A stretch of DNA of 64,000 bases, taken from Paraburkholderia megapolitana (GTDB taxonomy: Bacteria > Pseudomonadota > Gammaproteobacteria > Burkholderiales > Burkholderiaceae). The position numbers and the translations under genes are program-made. This document shows, piece after piece, positions 1-9,476 of this stretch. The stretch is taken from NCBI RefSeq assembly GCF_007556815.1, contig NZ_CP041745.1, positions 4,269,001 to 4,333,000 on the forward strand. Direction: 5' to 3'. The notes below the pieces were generated by a model. That model ran no database searches. It saw only the letters and a program-made list of their open reading frames with translations, and had not been told where the DNA came from. Numbering within the stretch: position 1 is the stretch's first letter; each line of letters opens with the position of its first letter.

Positions 1-1
1 G

Positions 2-1054
2 GTGCGCAACGTGACGATCGTCGACCAGGACGGCAACCTGCTCACGCAACCGTCTTCCGGCACCGGGCTCGATGCGACCCAGCTCAAGTACGTGCAGCAG
101 ATCGAACGCGGCACGCAGCAGCGCATCGACGCGATCCTCGCGCCGCTCTTCGGTGCGGGCAACGCGCATTCGCAGGTCAGCGCCGACATCGACTTCTCGA
201 AGCTCGAACAGACCGCCGAAACCTACACGCCGAACGCCACGCCGCAGCAATCGGCGATCCGCAGCCAGCAGTCGAGCACCGCGACCGAACTGTCGCAAGG
301 TGGCGCATCGGGCGTACCGGGTGCGCTGTCGAACCAGCCGCCGCAGCCCGCCTCCGCCCCGCTCGTCTCCGCCAACGGTGCGAGCGCGCCGGCCGCGACA
401 CCGGTCAGCGATCGCAAGGACACGACCACCAACTACGAGCTCGACAAGACGGTGCGCCATTTCGAGCAGGGCTCGGGCGGGATCAAGCGGCTTTCGGTGG
501 CGGTGGTGGTGAACTATCAACCGCAGATGGACGCGAAGGGCCACGCGACGATGCAGCCGCTCGCCACCGACAAGCTCGCGCAGGTCGAACAGCTCGTGAA
601 GGATGCGATGGGCTACGACGCGAAGCGCGGCGACTCGGTGAACGTGGTGAACAGCGCGTTCATGACCGACGTCGAACCGACCGTGGATGTGCCGTGGTGG
701 CGCGCACCGGACATGATCGCGCTCGCGAAGCAGATCGCGACGTACCTCGGTATCGGCGCGGTCGCCCTGTTCCTCTACTTCGTGATGGTGAAGCCGGCGC
801 TGCGCCGCGCCTTCCCGGCGCCCGCGCCGGTCGGCGCCGGTCATGCGCTGCCCGCGCCGGACGAACCGATGCTGCTCGACGGCCTGCCGACGACGCAACA
901 CGCCGGCGACGCGGAAGACACCAACAGCCTGCTCGCGTTCGAAAACGAGAAGCACAAGTTCGAGCGGAACCTGGAATATGCGCGCAAGATCGCGCGCCAG
1001 GATCCGAAGATCGTCGCAACCGTCGTCAAGAACTGGGTGTCCGATGAAAGCTGA
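2..1054 (+). CDS. fliF: Flagellar MS-ring protein FliF, C-terminal part
   Basis: This is the C-terminal 350 residues of the MS-ring protein, which anchors the basal body in the inner membrane and carries the C-ring. The frame is open to the window edge, and FliF is usually about 550-600 residues, so the N-terminal membrane segment and first ring-building domains lie outside. Visible are a Pro/Ala/Ser/Gln-rich low-complexity stretch (about residues 75-140), a second membrane segment (about 244-264, GIGAVALFLYFVMV) and a charged cytoplasmic tail ending KNWVSDES, which in the family binds FliG. The end overlaps fliG by 11 bp, implying translational coupling. Confidence 0.95.
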   Translation: MRNVTIVDQDGNLLTQPSSGTGLDATQLKYVQQIERGTQQRIDAILAPLFGAGNAHSQVSADIDFSKLEQTAETYTPNATPQQSAIRSQQSSTATELSQGGASGVPGALSNQPPQPASAPLVSANGASAPAATPVSDRKDTTTNYELDKTVRHFEQGSGGIKRLSVAVVVNYQPQMDAKGHATMQPLATDKLAQVEQLVKDAMGYDAKRGDSVNVVNSAFMTDVEPTVDVPWWRAPDMIALAKQIATYLGIGAVALFLYFVMVKPALRRAFPAPAPVGAGHALPAPDEPMLLDGLPTTQHAGDAEDTNSLLAFENEKHKFERNLEYARKIARQDPKIVATVVKNWVSDES

Positions 1055-2039
1055 AGGCGTAGCCAAGAGCGCGCTCCTGCTGATGTCGATCGGCGAAGAG
1101 GAAGCCGCGCAGGTGTTCAAGTTCCTCGCGCCGCGCGAGGTGCAGAAGATCGGCGTCGCGATGGCCGCGCTGAAGAACGTGACGCGCGAGCAGGTCGAGG
1201 AAGTGCTGACCGAGTTCGCGAAGGAAGCCGAGCAGCACACCGCGCTGTCGCTCGATTCAAGCGACTACATCCGCACCGTGCTGACCAAAGCACTCGGCGA
1301 GGACAAGGCCGGTGCGATCATCGACCGTATCCTGCAAGGCAGCGATACGAGCGGGATCGAAGGCTTGAAGTGGATGGATTCGGGTGCGGTTGCCGAACTC
1401 ATCAAGAACGAGCATCCGCAGATCATCGCGACGATCCTCGTGCATCTCGATCGCGATCAGGCGTCGGAGATCGCGGCGTTCCTCAGCGAGCGCCTGCGCA
1501 ACGACGTGCTGCTGCGTATCGCGACACTCGACGGGATCCAGCCGGCCGCGCTGCGCGAACTCGACGATGTGCTGACCGGCCTGCTGTCCGGCAGCGACAA
1601 CCTCAAGCGCAGCCCGATGGGCGGTATCCGCACGGCCGCGGAAATTCTCAACTTCATGTCGACCAGTCATGAAGAAGCGGTGCTCGAGAACGTGCGCCAG
1701 TACGACGCCGAACTTGCGCAGAAAATCGTCGACCAGATGTTCGTGTTCGAGAACCTGCTCGACCTCGAAGACCGCGCGATCCAGTTGCTGCTGAAGGAAG
1801 TCGAATCGGAGTCGCTGATCATCTCGCTGAAGGGCGCACCGCCCGCGCTGCGGCAGAAGTTCCTGTCGAACATGTCGCAACGCGCCGCCGAACTGCTCGC
1901 CGAAGATCTCGATTCGCGCGGTCCAGTGCGTGTGTCGGAGGTCGAGACGCAGCAGCGCCGCATCCTGCAGGTCGTGCGCAACCTCGCCGAAAGCGGACAG
2001 ATTGCGCTAGGCGGCAAGGCCGAAGATGCGTATGTCTGA
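1044..2039 (+). CDS. fliG: Flagellar motor switch protein FliG
   Basis: FliG is the rotor protein that receives torque from MotA and links FliF to FliM. It has 331 residues, the usual length. The start is the ATG inside the end of fliF (MKAEGVAKSALLLMSIG); the upstream open frame is fliF shadow. The middle-domain EHPQ motif is at residues 123-126, and the charged torque helix (ENLLDLEDRAIQLLLKEVE) lies near 236-256. It overlaps fliF by 11 bp and fliH by 14 bp, so it is part of the fliFGHIJK operon. Confidence 0.97.
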   Translation: MKAEGVAKSALLLMSIGEEEAAQVFKFLAPREVQKIGVAMAALKNVTREQVEEVLTEFAKEAEQHTALSLDSSDYIRTVLTKALGEDKAGAIIDRILQGSDTSGIEGLKWMDSGAVAELIKNEHPQIIATILVHLDRDQASEIAAFLSERLRNDVLLRIATLDGIQPAALRELDDVLTGLLSGSDNLKRSPMGGIRTAAEILNFMSTSHEEAVLENVRQYDAELAQKIVDQMFVFENLLDLEDRAIQLLLKEVESESLIISLKGAPPALRQKFLSNMSQRAAELLAEDLDSRGPVRVSEVETQQRRILQVVRNLAESGQIALGGKAEDAYV

Positions 2040-2712
2040 CCAGGACTCGTCGTCGGGCAAACCCGGTAGCGGCGGTCTCTCGGCGTACCAGCGCTGGGAG
2101 ATGGCATCGTTCGACCCAGCCCCGCCGCCCGAACCCACCGACGAACACGCCTTCGAAGCCGAGCTGCAACGGCTGCGCGATGCCGCGCATGCGCAGGGCG
2201 TCGCGTCGGGCCATGTCGCTGGGCAGGCGCTCGGCTATCAGGCCGGCTACGAACAAGGTCATACGCAGGGTTTTGAGCAGGGCATCGCCGAAGCGCATGC
2301 GCAAGCGGCAAGCCTCGCGGCGCTCGCGCAATCGTTCAAGACTGCACTCGACGGTGCGCAGGCAGACGTGTCGGAAACGCTCGTCGCACTTGCGCTCGAT
2401 ATTGCGCAACAGGTTGTGCGACAGCATGTGCAGCACGATCCGACCGCGCTGATCGCGGCCGCACGCGAAGTGCTTGCCGCGGAACCGGCTCTGTCGGGCG
2501 CGCCGCATCTGGTCGTTAGCCCCGCCGATCTGCCGGTTGTCGAAGCCTATCTGCTCGAAGAACTGCAGGCGCGCGGCTGGACGCTGCGCACCGATCCTGC
2601 AGTGGATCGGGGCGGCTGCCGCGCACACGCCGCAACCGGCGAAATCGACGCAGGTATTGCGACACGCTGGGAGCGGGTTGCAGCGGCGCTCGGCAAGGTG
2701 AGCACATGGTGA
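2026..2712 (+). CDS. fliH: Flagellar export apparatus regulator FliH
   Basis: FliH is the peripheral stalk-like partner that holds FliI at the export gate and restrains its ATPase. It is 228 residues. A Gly-rich GxxxG run (from about residue 58, [20 protein letters not shown]) is typical of FliH, followed by an Ala/Gln-rich helix and a C-terminal FliI-binding region ([20 protein letters not shown]). Two ATGs, at 2026 and 2032, are possible starts; both overlap the fliG end. The 3' end overlaps fliI by 7 bp. Confidence 0.95.
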   Translation: MRMSDQDSSSGKPGSGGLSAYQRWEMASFDPAPPPEPTDEHAFEAELQRLRDAAHAQGVASGHVAGQALGYQAGYEQGHTQGFEQGIAEAHAQAASLAALAQSFKTALDGAQADVSETLVALALDIAQQVVRQHVQHDPTALIAAAREVLAAEPALSGAPHLVVSPADLPVVEAYLLEELQARGWTLRTDPAVDRGGCRAHAATGEIDAGIATRWERVAAALGKVSTW

Positions 2713-4286
2713 AGCCGACGCTCGACGACATTCGCGCCAGCGATCTCACGCCGCTTGAACGCGAGCTGGCGTTTGCGTCGTTTGGTGTGGTCGAGCCGGT
2801 GGAGAAGGCCGAGCGTGAGGTTGCGACGGTTGTCGTGGCGGCACCGGCTGCACGCGCCGCACACGCTGCATTGTTCAAGGATGAGGCCGCTGTCGCCGCT
2901 GCCGCCGGCAACCCACACACACTTGCGTGGCGCACGCGGCTCGACGGACTGCGGGCCCGCAATGCAATTGCGCGTCCGCTGCGTGCATGCGGACGGCTCA
3001 CACGGGCAGCCGGTCTCGTGCTCGAAGCAGTCGGACTGCGGCTATCGGTGGGTTCGGAAGTGATGATCGAATTGCCGCCGGGCAGTTCGCTGCCGATGGC
3101 CGAAGCAGAAGTCGTCGGCTTCGCTGGCGACCGGCTGTTCCTGATGCCGACCACCGAAGTCGCCGGCCTGCTGCCTGGCGCGCGCGTCTATCCGCTCGAA
3201 AGCGCGCCGATTGCCGATCCGCTCGCGGGTGCGAAACGTCTGCCGGTCGGCTGGGAACTGCTTGGGCGCGTGGTCGACGCGTCGGGACGACCGCTCGACG
3301 GCTTCGGCCCACTCGGCACGCAGCGCGACGCCCCGCTCTCCGCACCGACGATCAACCCGCTCAAGCGCGAACCGATTCACCAGGTGCTCGACGTCGGCGT
3401 GCGCGCGATCAACGCGCTCCTGACCGTCGGACGCGGCCAGCGCATGGGGCTCTTCGCGGGCTCCGGCGTGGGCAAGTCGGTGCTGCTCGGCACGATGGCG
3501 CGCTACACCAGCGCAGAAGTCATCGTGATTGGACTGATCGGCGAACGCGGCCGCGAAGTGAAGGAATTCATCGAACAGATTCTCGGCGAGGAAGGACTCG
3601 CGCGCGCGGTCGTCGTCGCGGCACCCGCCGATGTGTCGCCGCTGCTGCGTATGCAGGGTGCGGCGTACGCGACATCGCTGGCGGAATACTTCCGCGACGA
3701 AGGCAAGCACGTGCTGCTGCTGATGGATTCGCTGACGCGCTATGCGATGGCGCAGCGTGAGATTGCGCTGGCGGTCGGCGAACCGCCAGCGACCAAAGGC
3801 TACCCGCCGTCGGTGTTCGCAAAGTTGCCCGCGCTCGTCGAGCGCACCGGCAACGGGCCGGCAGGCGGCGGCTCGATCACCGCGTTCTACACGGTGCTGA
3901 CCGAAGGCGACGACCAGCAAGACCCGATCGCCGATTCGGCGCGCGCGATTCTCGACGGCCACATCGTGCTGTCGCGCTCGCTGGCGGAAGCCGGCCACTA
4001 TCCGGCCATCGATATTGAAGCGTCGATCAGCCGCGCGATGACGGCGCTGATCGACGACGCGCATCTCGAGAAAACGCGAATCTTCAAGCAGATGCTGTCG
4101 CGCTACCAGCGCAATCGCGACCTGATCAACGTGGGCGCTTATTCGAGCGGCCGCGATGCGCTGCTCGACCGCGCGATCGCACTGTATCCGCGCATCGAAG
4201 CGTTCCTGCAGCAGGGCATGGCCGAATGTGCCGGTTTCGCATCGAGCGTCGAGTTGCTCGACGCACTGTTCACCCAGGGAGGTTGA
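2706..4286 (+). CDS. fliI: Flagellum-specific ATPase FliI
   Basis: FliI is the hexameric ATPase of the flagellar type III export apparatus, a relative of F1-beta. It has 526 residues, longer than the roughly 455 of enteric FliI because of an extended Ala-rich N-terminus. The Walker A loop [11 protein letters not shown] is at about residues 248-258. The family signature region ([10 protein letters not shown], then [20 protein letters not shown]) and a Walker B stretch ending [16 protein letters not shown] are present. It overlaps fliH by 7 bp and lies 2 bp ahead of fliJ, consistent with stoichiometric expression of the ATPase complex. Confidence 0.97.
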   Translation: MVKPTLDDIRASDLTPLERELAFASFGVVEPVEKAEREVATVVVAAPAARAAHAALFKDEAAVAAAAGNPHTLAWRTRLDGLRARNAIARPLRACGRLTRAAGLVLEAVGLRLSVGSEVMIELPPGSSLPMAEAEVVGFAGDRLFLMPTTEVAGLLPGARVYPLESAPIADPLAGAKRLPVGWELLGRVVDASGRPLDGFGPLGTQRDAPLSAPTINPLKREPIHQVLDVGVRAINALLTVGRGQRMGLFAGSGVGKSVLLGTMARYTSAEVIVIGLIGERGREVKEFIEQILGEEGLARAVVVAAPADVSPLLRMQGAAYATSLAEYFRDEGKHVLLLMDSLTRYAMAQREIALAVGEPPATKGYPPSVFAKLPALVERTGNGPAGGGSITAFYTVLTEGDDQQDPIADSARAILDGHIVLSRSLAEAGHYPAIDIEASISRAMTALIDDAHLEKTRIFKQMLSRYQRNRDLINVGAYSSGRDALLDRAIALYPRIEAFLQQGMAECAGFASSVELLDALFTQGG

Positions 4287-4288
4287 CG

Positions 4289-4738
4289 ATGGGCCAACAT
4301 CTTCCGCTCAAGACGCTGATCGGCCTTGCCCAGGACGACGTGGATGCAGCGGCGCAGCGACTCGGCCGCGCGCAGCGCGAACGCGGCGACGTGCAGGCAC
4401 AGCTCGACGCGCTGATCCAGTATCGCGACGAATACCACGCGCGCTTCGCAAATTCGGCGCAGGCGGGCATGCCGGCTGGCAACATGCGCAACTTTCAGGC
4501 GTTCATCGATACGCTCAATGCCGCGATCGAACAGCAGCGCGGGCTGCTCGTGACGGCGAGCGCCCGCGTCGAGGCGGCGAAACCGGAGTGGCAGCGCCAG
4601 CGCCAGAAACTCGGTTCTTACGAAGTGCTGCAGGCGCGCGGTGCCGCGATCGAGGCACAGCAAAACGCGCGCCGCGAACAGCGCGACACCGACGAACACG
4701 CAGCAAGAATTCTCCGGATGCGGGCCGAAGGCGTGTGA
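4289..4738 (+). CDS. fliJ: Flagellar export protein FliJ
   Basis: FliJ is the small coiled-coil stalk that inserts into the FliI hexamer and couples ATP hydrolysis to the export gate. It is 149 residues and largely helical, rich in Gln, Arg and Ala (for example AAQRLGRAQRERGDVQAQLD). The start is the ATG at 4289, with a GGGAGG ribosome site just upstream at the fliI end; the open frame further 5' is out-of-frame fliI. It directly follows fliI, as in other flagellar operons. Confidence 0.92.
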   Translation: MGQHLPLKTLIGLAQDDVDAAAQRLGRAQRERGDVQAQLDALIQYRDEYHARFANSAQAGMPAGNMRNFQAFIDTLNAAIEQQRGLLVTASARVEAAKPEWQRQRQKLGSYEVLQARGAAIEAQQNARREQRDTDEHAARILRMRAEGV

Positions 4739-4784
4739 CGCCGGGCCAAGCAATGTTTGAACGGACTCACCGTACAGGAAACGT

Positions 4785-6308
4785 ATGTCGACTCTTTCAC
4801 TGATCGGAGCGCTGTCCGGCGCGAGCAGCGGTGCATCGTCTGCCGGGTCTGGCTCGGCGGCGTCGAATGGCGTGTCGTCGTTTGCGCAGACGCTGCAGCA
4901 GAGCATTGGCGCGCAGAACAATGCTGCGAATGCCGGTGGTAGCGCGGCGCAGAAGGCGCCGGCCTCGTCGTCGGCATCTTCGTCTTCGCCTTCATCTTCG
5001 TCCGCTGCATCGTCTACGCCGGGTGTGCACGATGTGCCGGCGCAGGACAACAGCGGTGCGTCGAGCGATGCGGGGGCAGCGAACGGCCAGCAGGATGCGG
5101 GCAGCTCGCCGGCGACTTCGTCGGGCGATGCATCGCAGACCGCGGGCAGCAACGCGGCAAACAAGCCATCGGGCGGCGGCGCATCGAAGTCGCAAGGTGC
5201 GGATGGTGCGACTGTACCGATGACGGCCGCTGAAGCAGCGGCTGCTGCTGCGGCTGCCGCGGCGCAGGCACAAGCTCAGGTGGGTACAGTGGCGACCCAG
5301 TCCGCGACTCTTCCCGACAACGCCAACGCAGCGCTGCCAACCGACGCCACGCCGACAACGACGACCAACACGCCGCCGACGACACCGGGCAAGAAAGCAG
5401 CCAGCACCGATCCCAGGTCGGTGCACGATGCATTGCAAGCCGCGTTGAATGCACTGACAGGTGGTCAGGGCCCGGTGCCGGTGCCGGCTATTGGCGCGAT
5501 CGCCGGCGCGACCGCGACCAATGCAGCGTCGACGACCGGCGCGAACCCTGGCGATGCAAGCGTGGCACTACACGGCACGTCGACCAGCAAGGGTTTCGCA
5601 CTCGGTGCAGCGTTAGCGGATGGCAAAGGCACGCACGCAGGCAACGCAACGACGACAGCGACGGCCAACAGCGGAACGACAGGCGCGGCGGACACAGACG
5701 CCGCCCGTAGCGCGGCGGACGCGTTGATGACCGCCACCACGGATACATCGAACACCCAGGTCGCAAAGGACAACGCGGACGCGGTGCGCGCAACGCTTGC
5801 GGCCTCGCAGGCCGCGGCGAACACACCGACTGCGGCCACGCAGAGCGCCAATCCGGCGATAGCCGCGACGGCCGCAGCCATCACACCGCAGGTCGGCAGC
5901 CCTGACTGGGAGGATGCGTTGAGCCAGAAGGTGGTGTTCCTGTCGAACGCCCACCAGCAGACGGCGGAACTCACGTTGAACCCACGCGATCTCGGACCGT
6001 TGCAGGTGGTGCTGCAGGTAGCGGACAACCATGCGCACGCGTTGTTCGTGTCGCAACATCAGCAGGTACGCGACGCAGTGGAAGCGGCGTTGCCGAAGCT
6101 GCGCGAGGCGATGGAGTCAGGCGGCATCGGTTTGGGTAGTGCGAGCGTCAGCGATGGTTTCGCGGGGCAAACCGGGCAACAGGCGCAAGGTGAAGGAGGA
6201 CGCGGCCGTGGGCAAGGCCGCTCCGGTAGCGACGGTACAAGCGAGTTGTCTGGCGCAGTCACGGCGCCGACGCGACGTACGGTGGGACTCGTCGATACGT
6301 TTGTCTGA
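4785..6308 (+). CDS. fliK: Flagellar hook-length control protein FliK
   Basis: FliK is the secreted molecular ruler that measures the hook and switches export specificity at FlhB. It has 507 residues. Residues 1 to about 370 are low-complexity Ala/Ser/Thr/Gly/Gln sequence, including a run of alanines near residue 150, as expected of the disordered ruler. The conserved C-terminal core lies at about 384-465, with LTLNPRDLGPLQVVLQV followed by a segment ending LREAMESGG. It is the last gene of the fliF-fliK operon; a gap of about 590 bases follows. Confidence 0.93.
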   Translation: MSTLSLIGALSGASSGASSAGSGSAASNGVSSFAQTLQQSIGAQNNAANAGGSAAQKAPASSSASSSSPSSSSAASSTPGVHDVPAQDNSGASSDAGAANGQQDAGSSPATSSGDASQTAGSNAANKPSGGGASKSQGADGATVPMTAAEAAAAAAAAAAQAQAQVGTVATQSATLPDNANAALPTDATPTTTTNTPPTTPGKKAASTDPRSVHDALQAALNALTGGQGPVPVPAIGAIAGATATNAASTTGANPGDASVALHGTSTSKGFALGAALADGKGTHAGNATTTATANSGTTGAADTDAARSAADALMTATTDTSNTQVAKDNADAVRATLAASQAAANTPTAATQSANPAIAATAAAITPQVGSPDWEDALSQKVVFLSNAHQQTAELTLNPRDLGPLQVVLQVADNHAHALFVSQHQQVRDAVEAALPKLREAMESGGIGLGSASVSDGFAGQTGQQAQGEGGRGRGQGRSGSDGTSELSGAVTAPTRRTVGLVDTFV

Positions 6309-6898
6309 ACGGAAAAGCGAGGCCACAACCAACGCTCTCCATCGGCGCTGCGATTCCGCGGCCCAATCTGCTTTCCGACGTGGTCACCCGACCGCGAGCA
6401 CGAAGTGCGAGCGGAATGAATGACGGCCTGGCCACTACCGCTCGCGGCGCGAGGGATGATCTCGTCTCGGACCACTACCGTTTCAGCGCGATGGCGACAC
6501 TTAGGCGCGGGCCACAATCGTTACGCGCGGAAAGGACCAGGTAACGTTTCGAGCGGCTTTCTTTGCCTTCTTTCTTTGCCGCGGCAAAGAAAGAAGGTGC
6601 CGCCCCGCACAGGGGCAACGCCAGCGCCGCGAGGCGCCAACGAAGAGCCGCCGGCCGAGACAAACAAAAGCCAACCAAGAGGCGCTAACAAGAAGCCGCC
6701 GGCCAGGACAAAAACAAAAGACCAGCGGCCAAGAAAGCCAAACCAAAGAGATAACCTAAATTCCCCCTTCTTTTCCCCCCATCGCGCGGCACGCCAATAG
6801 AGAACAATCCACCCTACCAGCACTGACGCACGCAAAAGCACGCAAGCGCAAGCACCACCGCACAAGCAAACGCAAACGTAAAACCAAACCCAAATCTC
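6309..6898. other. Intergenic region between fliK and fliL
   Basis: About 590 bases hold no convincing gene. The central part (6558-6740) contains a repeat-like, palindrome-bearing block described separately. The last 130 bases before fliL are strikingly A/C-rich and G-poor on the plus strand, probably an unstructured leader. Short open frames here show no ribosome site or recognisable family. No clear sigma-28 site or terminator with a U-run was found. Confidence 0.6.
6558..6740. repeat. Palindrome-centred repeat block, Burkholderia repeat type
   Basis: A perfect 32-bp palindrome lies at 6566-6597 (half-site CCTTCTTTCTTTGCCG). It is preceded by a partial tandem copy of TTTCTTTGCC and followed by a small hairpin (CCCC-GCACA-GGGG). 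Two imperfect direct repeats beginning GCCGCCGGCC and followed by A-rich sequence come next (near 6650 and 6692). From general knowledge, CTTTCTTTGCC/GGCAAAGAAAG elements followed by GCCCCGCACAGGGGCAACGC are scattered in intergenic regions of Burkholderia-type genomes; this looks like one copy. The minus-strand open frames across it are probably spurious. Confidence 0.6.
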
Positions 6899-7408
6899 AT
6901 GGCAATCACGACCCCCAACCAGCCGACCATAGTCCAGGTGGCCTCACCGGGCCCGATCAAGCGCGTTCTGCTGATCGCGCTGATCGCGCTGCTCGCTGCG
7001 GCAGCAACTGGCGTGGGTGTGTGGTTCTTCATGAGCAAGCGCGTCGCGACACCGACGACGGCATCGACAGCAACGCCGCCCCCCTCCGCAGTACCCGTGT
7101 TCTTCCCGCTGGAGCCCATGACCGTCAACCTGCAATCCGACGACGGCCAGCAGCACTACCTGCGCATCGGCCTCACGTTGAAACTGAACGACCAGCGCAC
7201 ACAAGACCACTTAACTGAACACATGCCCGAAATCCGCAGCCGCGTGCTGCTGGCGCTGTCGAACAAACACCCCGACGAACTCGCGCCGCTCGACGGCAAG
7301 CGCGCGCTCGCCCAGGAACTGAAAACGCTGATCGAACAGCCGACCGAGCCGGGCGGCCAGCCCGCGCGCGTCCAGGACGTGCTGTTCACCGAATTCGTCG
7401 TGCAGTGA
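6899..7408 (+). CDS. fliL: Flagellar basal body-associated protein FliL
   Basis: FliL is an inner-membrane protein that surrounds the MotAB stator and supports torque. It has 169 residues: a short cytoplasmic N-terminus, one membrane helix at about residues 21-43 (RVLLIALIALLAAAATGVGV) and a periplasmic domain with FFPLEPMTVNLQSDD and ending LFTEFVVQ, both typical. The ATG has no recognisable Shine-Dalgarno; the leader is A/C-rich. It begins the fliLMNOPQR series. Confidence 0.93.
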   Translation: MAITTPNQPTIVQVASPGPIKRVLLIALIALLAAAATGVGVWFFMSKRVATPTTASTATPPPSAVPVFFPLEPMTVNLQSDDGQQHYLRIGLTLKLNDQRTQDHLTEHMPEIRSRVLLALSNKHPDELAPLDGKRALAQELKTLIEQPTEPGGQPARVQDVLFTEFVVQ

Positions 7409-7463
7409 CCTCGCGTCACGCTGCGTCGACCCTCAACCGCGAACGGATGCACGAGGAACAGGA

Positions 7464-8462
7464 ATGGGCCACGAAGAGTTCATGTCCCAGGAGGAGGTCG
7501 ATGCGCTCCTCAAGGGCGTCACCGGCGAAACCGACACCGAGACCGAGCCGGCCGACCGCTCGGGCGTACGCCCGTACAACATCGCGACGCAGGAACGCAT
7601 CGTCCGCGGCCGGATGCCTGGCCTCGAGATCATCAACGATCGCTTCGCGCGGCTGCTGCGCGTCGGCATCTTCAACTTCATGCGGCGTACCGCGGAGATC
7701 TCGGTTGGTCCGGTAAAGGTCCTGAAGTACAGCGAGTTCACCCGCAACCTGCCGATCCCGACCAACCTCAATCTCGTTCACGTGAAGCCGCTGCGCGGCA
7801 CGTCGCTGTTCGTCTTCGATCCGAACCTCGTGTTCTTCGTCGTCGACAACCTGTTCGGCGGCGACGGCCGGTTTCATACGCGCGTCGAAGGACGCGATTT
7901 CACGGCGACCGAGCAACGCATCATCAGCAAGCTGCTGAACCTCGTGTTCGAGCACTACGGCAGCGCGTGGAAAAGCGTGCGGCCGCTGCAATTCGAATTC
8001 GTGCGCTCGGAGATGCACACGCAGTTCGCGAACGTCGCGACGCCGAACGAGATCGTCATCGTCACGCAGTTCTCGATCGAGTTCGGTTCGACCGGCGGCA
8101 CGCTGCATATCTGCATGCCGTATTCGATGATCGAGCCGATCCGCGACGTGCTGTCCTCGCCGATCCAGGGCGAAGCACTCGAAGTCGATCGTCGCTGGGT
8201 GCGCGTGCTGTCGCAACAGGTGCAGGCCGCGGAAGTCGAACTCACCGCCGATCTCGCGCAGATCCCGGTGACGTTCCAGCAAATTCTCAACATGCGCGCC
8301 GGCGATGTGCTGCCGATCAACATCCCCGAGCACATCGTCGCGAAGGTCGACGGCGTGCCGGTGATGGAATGCGGCTACGGAATTTTCAATGGTCAGTACG
8401 CGTTGCGCGTCCAGAAGATGATCAGCGCAACCGACACGACGAAGGAAGGTGGATATGAGTGA
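7464..8462 (+). CDS. fliM: Flagellar motor switch protein FliM
   Basis: FliM is the C-ring protein that binds phospho-CheY and switches rotation. It has 332 residues, the normal length. The N-terminal CheY-binding peptide is visible (FMSQEEVDALLKGV, residues 6-19), followed by the middle CheC-like domain and a C-terminal SpoA domain (QILNMRAGDVLPI). The start has an AGGAA-type ribosome site upstream. The end overlaps fliN by 8 bp. Confidence 0.97.
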   Translation: MGHEEFMSQEEVDALLKGVTGETDTETEPADRSGVRPYNIATQERIVRGRMPGLEIINDRFARLLRVGIFNFMRRTAEISVGPVKVLKYSEFTRNLPIPTNLNLVHVKPLRGTSLFVFDPNLVFFVVDNLFGGDGRFHTRVEGRDFTATEQRIISKLLNLVFEHYGSAWKSVRPLQFEFVRSEMHTQFANVATPNEIVIVTQFSIEFGSTGGTLHICMPYSMIEPIRDVLSSPIQGEALEVDRRWVRVLSQQVQAAEVELTADLAQIPVTFQQILNMRAGDVLPINIPEHIVAKVDGVPVMECGYGIFNGQYALRVQKMISATDTTKEGGYE

Positions 8463-8913
8463 CCTGAATAGCGCACCGGAAGCGCAGCTTCCGGTCGGCG
8501 AACCGAAGCTCGCCAGCCCCGAAACGGCTGCGGACCCGGCGCTCGACGACTGGGCCAGCGCGCTCGCCGAGCAGAACAACGGCGCCGAACTGAACGCATC
8601 GACGGCCGGCGTCTTCCAGCCGCTGTCGAAGGTCGAACCGACCGCCACGCGCAACGACATCGACATGATTCTGGACATCCCCGTCCAGATGACCGTCGAA
8701 CTCGGCCGCACGAAGATCGCGATCCGCAACCTGCTGCAGCTTGCGCAGGGCTCAGTCGTGGAACTCGACGGGCTTGCCGGCGAACCGATGGACGTGCTCG
8801 TGAACGGCTGCCTGATCGCTCAAGGCGAGGTGGTCGTCGTCAACGACAAGTTCGGCATCCGGTTGACGGACATCATCACGCCGTCGGAACGCATCCGGAA
8901 ACTCAATCGATGA
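8455..8913 (+). CDS. fliN: Flagellar motor switch protein FliN
   Basis: FliN forms the lower C-ring and docks the FliH/FliI export complex. It has 152 residues with an acidic, variable N-terminal half and a conserved SpoA domain (DIPVQMTVELGRTKIAIRNL, then GEVVVVNDKFGIRLTDI). The ATG at 8455, preceded by GAAGGAAGGTGG, is preferred over an in-frame GTG at 8449. It overlaps fliM by 8 bp and fliO by 4 bp. Confidence 0.96.
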   Translation: MSDLNSAPEAQLPVGEPKLASPETAADPALDDWASALAEQNNGAELNASTAGVFQPLSKVEPTATRNDIDMILDIPVQMTVELGRTKIAIRNLLQLAQGSVVELDGLAGEPMDVLVNGCLIAQGEVVVVNDKFGIRLTDIITPSERIRKLNR

Positions 8914-9476
8914 AGTCTGTCGTCTGCCGCAGCGTTGTGCGAAACGCCGCACGCCGCTTTCGAATGCTGCCCACGCTCGCTGCATCGGCGCTGTTCGTCT
9001 GCTGCGCCCACCTCGCTCAAGCCGCCGATATCAACGCGGTGAACAACGCCGCGCAAATCGCCTCCGGTGTCGGTGCGGGCACTGCGGTGCCGTCGCTGGG
9101 TGTGGGTGCGGTTCTGCAGACTGTCGTCGGTCTCGTCGTCGTGATCGGTATCGTGTTCGGTTTTGCGTGGCTCGCGCGGCGTCTCGGCTTTCAGCCTGCG
9201 CAGCGCAGTGGGCTTGTAAAGACGATCGGTGGTGCATCGCTTGGCGGTAAGGAACGCGTCGCGCTGGTCGAGATCGGCGACACGTGGCTCGTGCTCGGTG
9301 CGGCGCCCGGCCAGGTGCGTCTGTTGCATACGATGCCTGCGGACCCTGCCGTAACTGAACCCGGCGCAGAACAATCTGTCGCGCCCCTCGCCGGCACGTT
9401 CGGCCAGCGCTTTCGCGAAGCGCTCAAAGGCGAGGTAGGCAAGCGCCTGAACCGCCCCGGCAGCGGAGACCAGTAA
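8910..9476 (+). CDS. fliO: Flagellar biosynthesis protein FliO
   Basis: FliO is a bitopic membrane protein that assists assembly of the FliP ring of the export gate. It has 188 residues. A long Arg-containing N-terminal signal-like segment ends near LAQA (residue 38), and one membrane helix follows at about 70-92 (VVGLVVVIGIVFGFAWLARR). The cytoplasmic domain has the family look (GGKERVALVEIGDTWLVLG). It overlaps fliN by ATGA and abuts fliP with no gap. Confidence 0.9.
   Translation: MKSVVCRSVVRNAARRFRMLPTLAASALFVCCAHLAQAADINAVNNAAQIASGVGAGTAVPSLGVGAVLQTVVGLVVVIGIVFGFAWLARRLGFQPAQRSGLVKTIGGASLGGKERVALVEIGDTWLVLGAAPGQVRLLHTMPADPAVTEPGAEQSVAPLAGTFGQRFREALKGEVGKRLNRPGSGDQ

Noticed and set aside
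6501..6865. Minus-strand open frames over the fliK-fliL repeat block
   Set aside because: Their sequence follows the palindromic repeat and low-complexity DNA; likely spurious.
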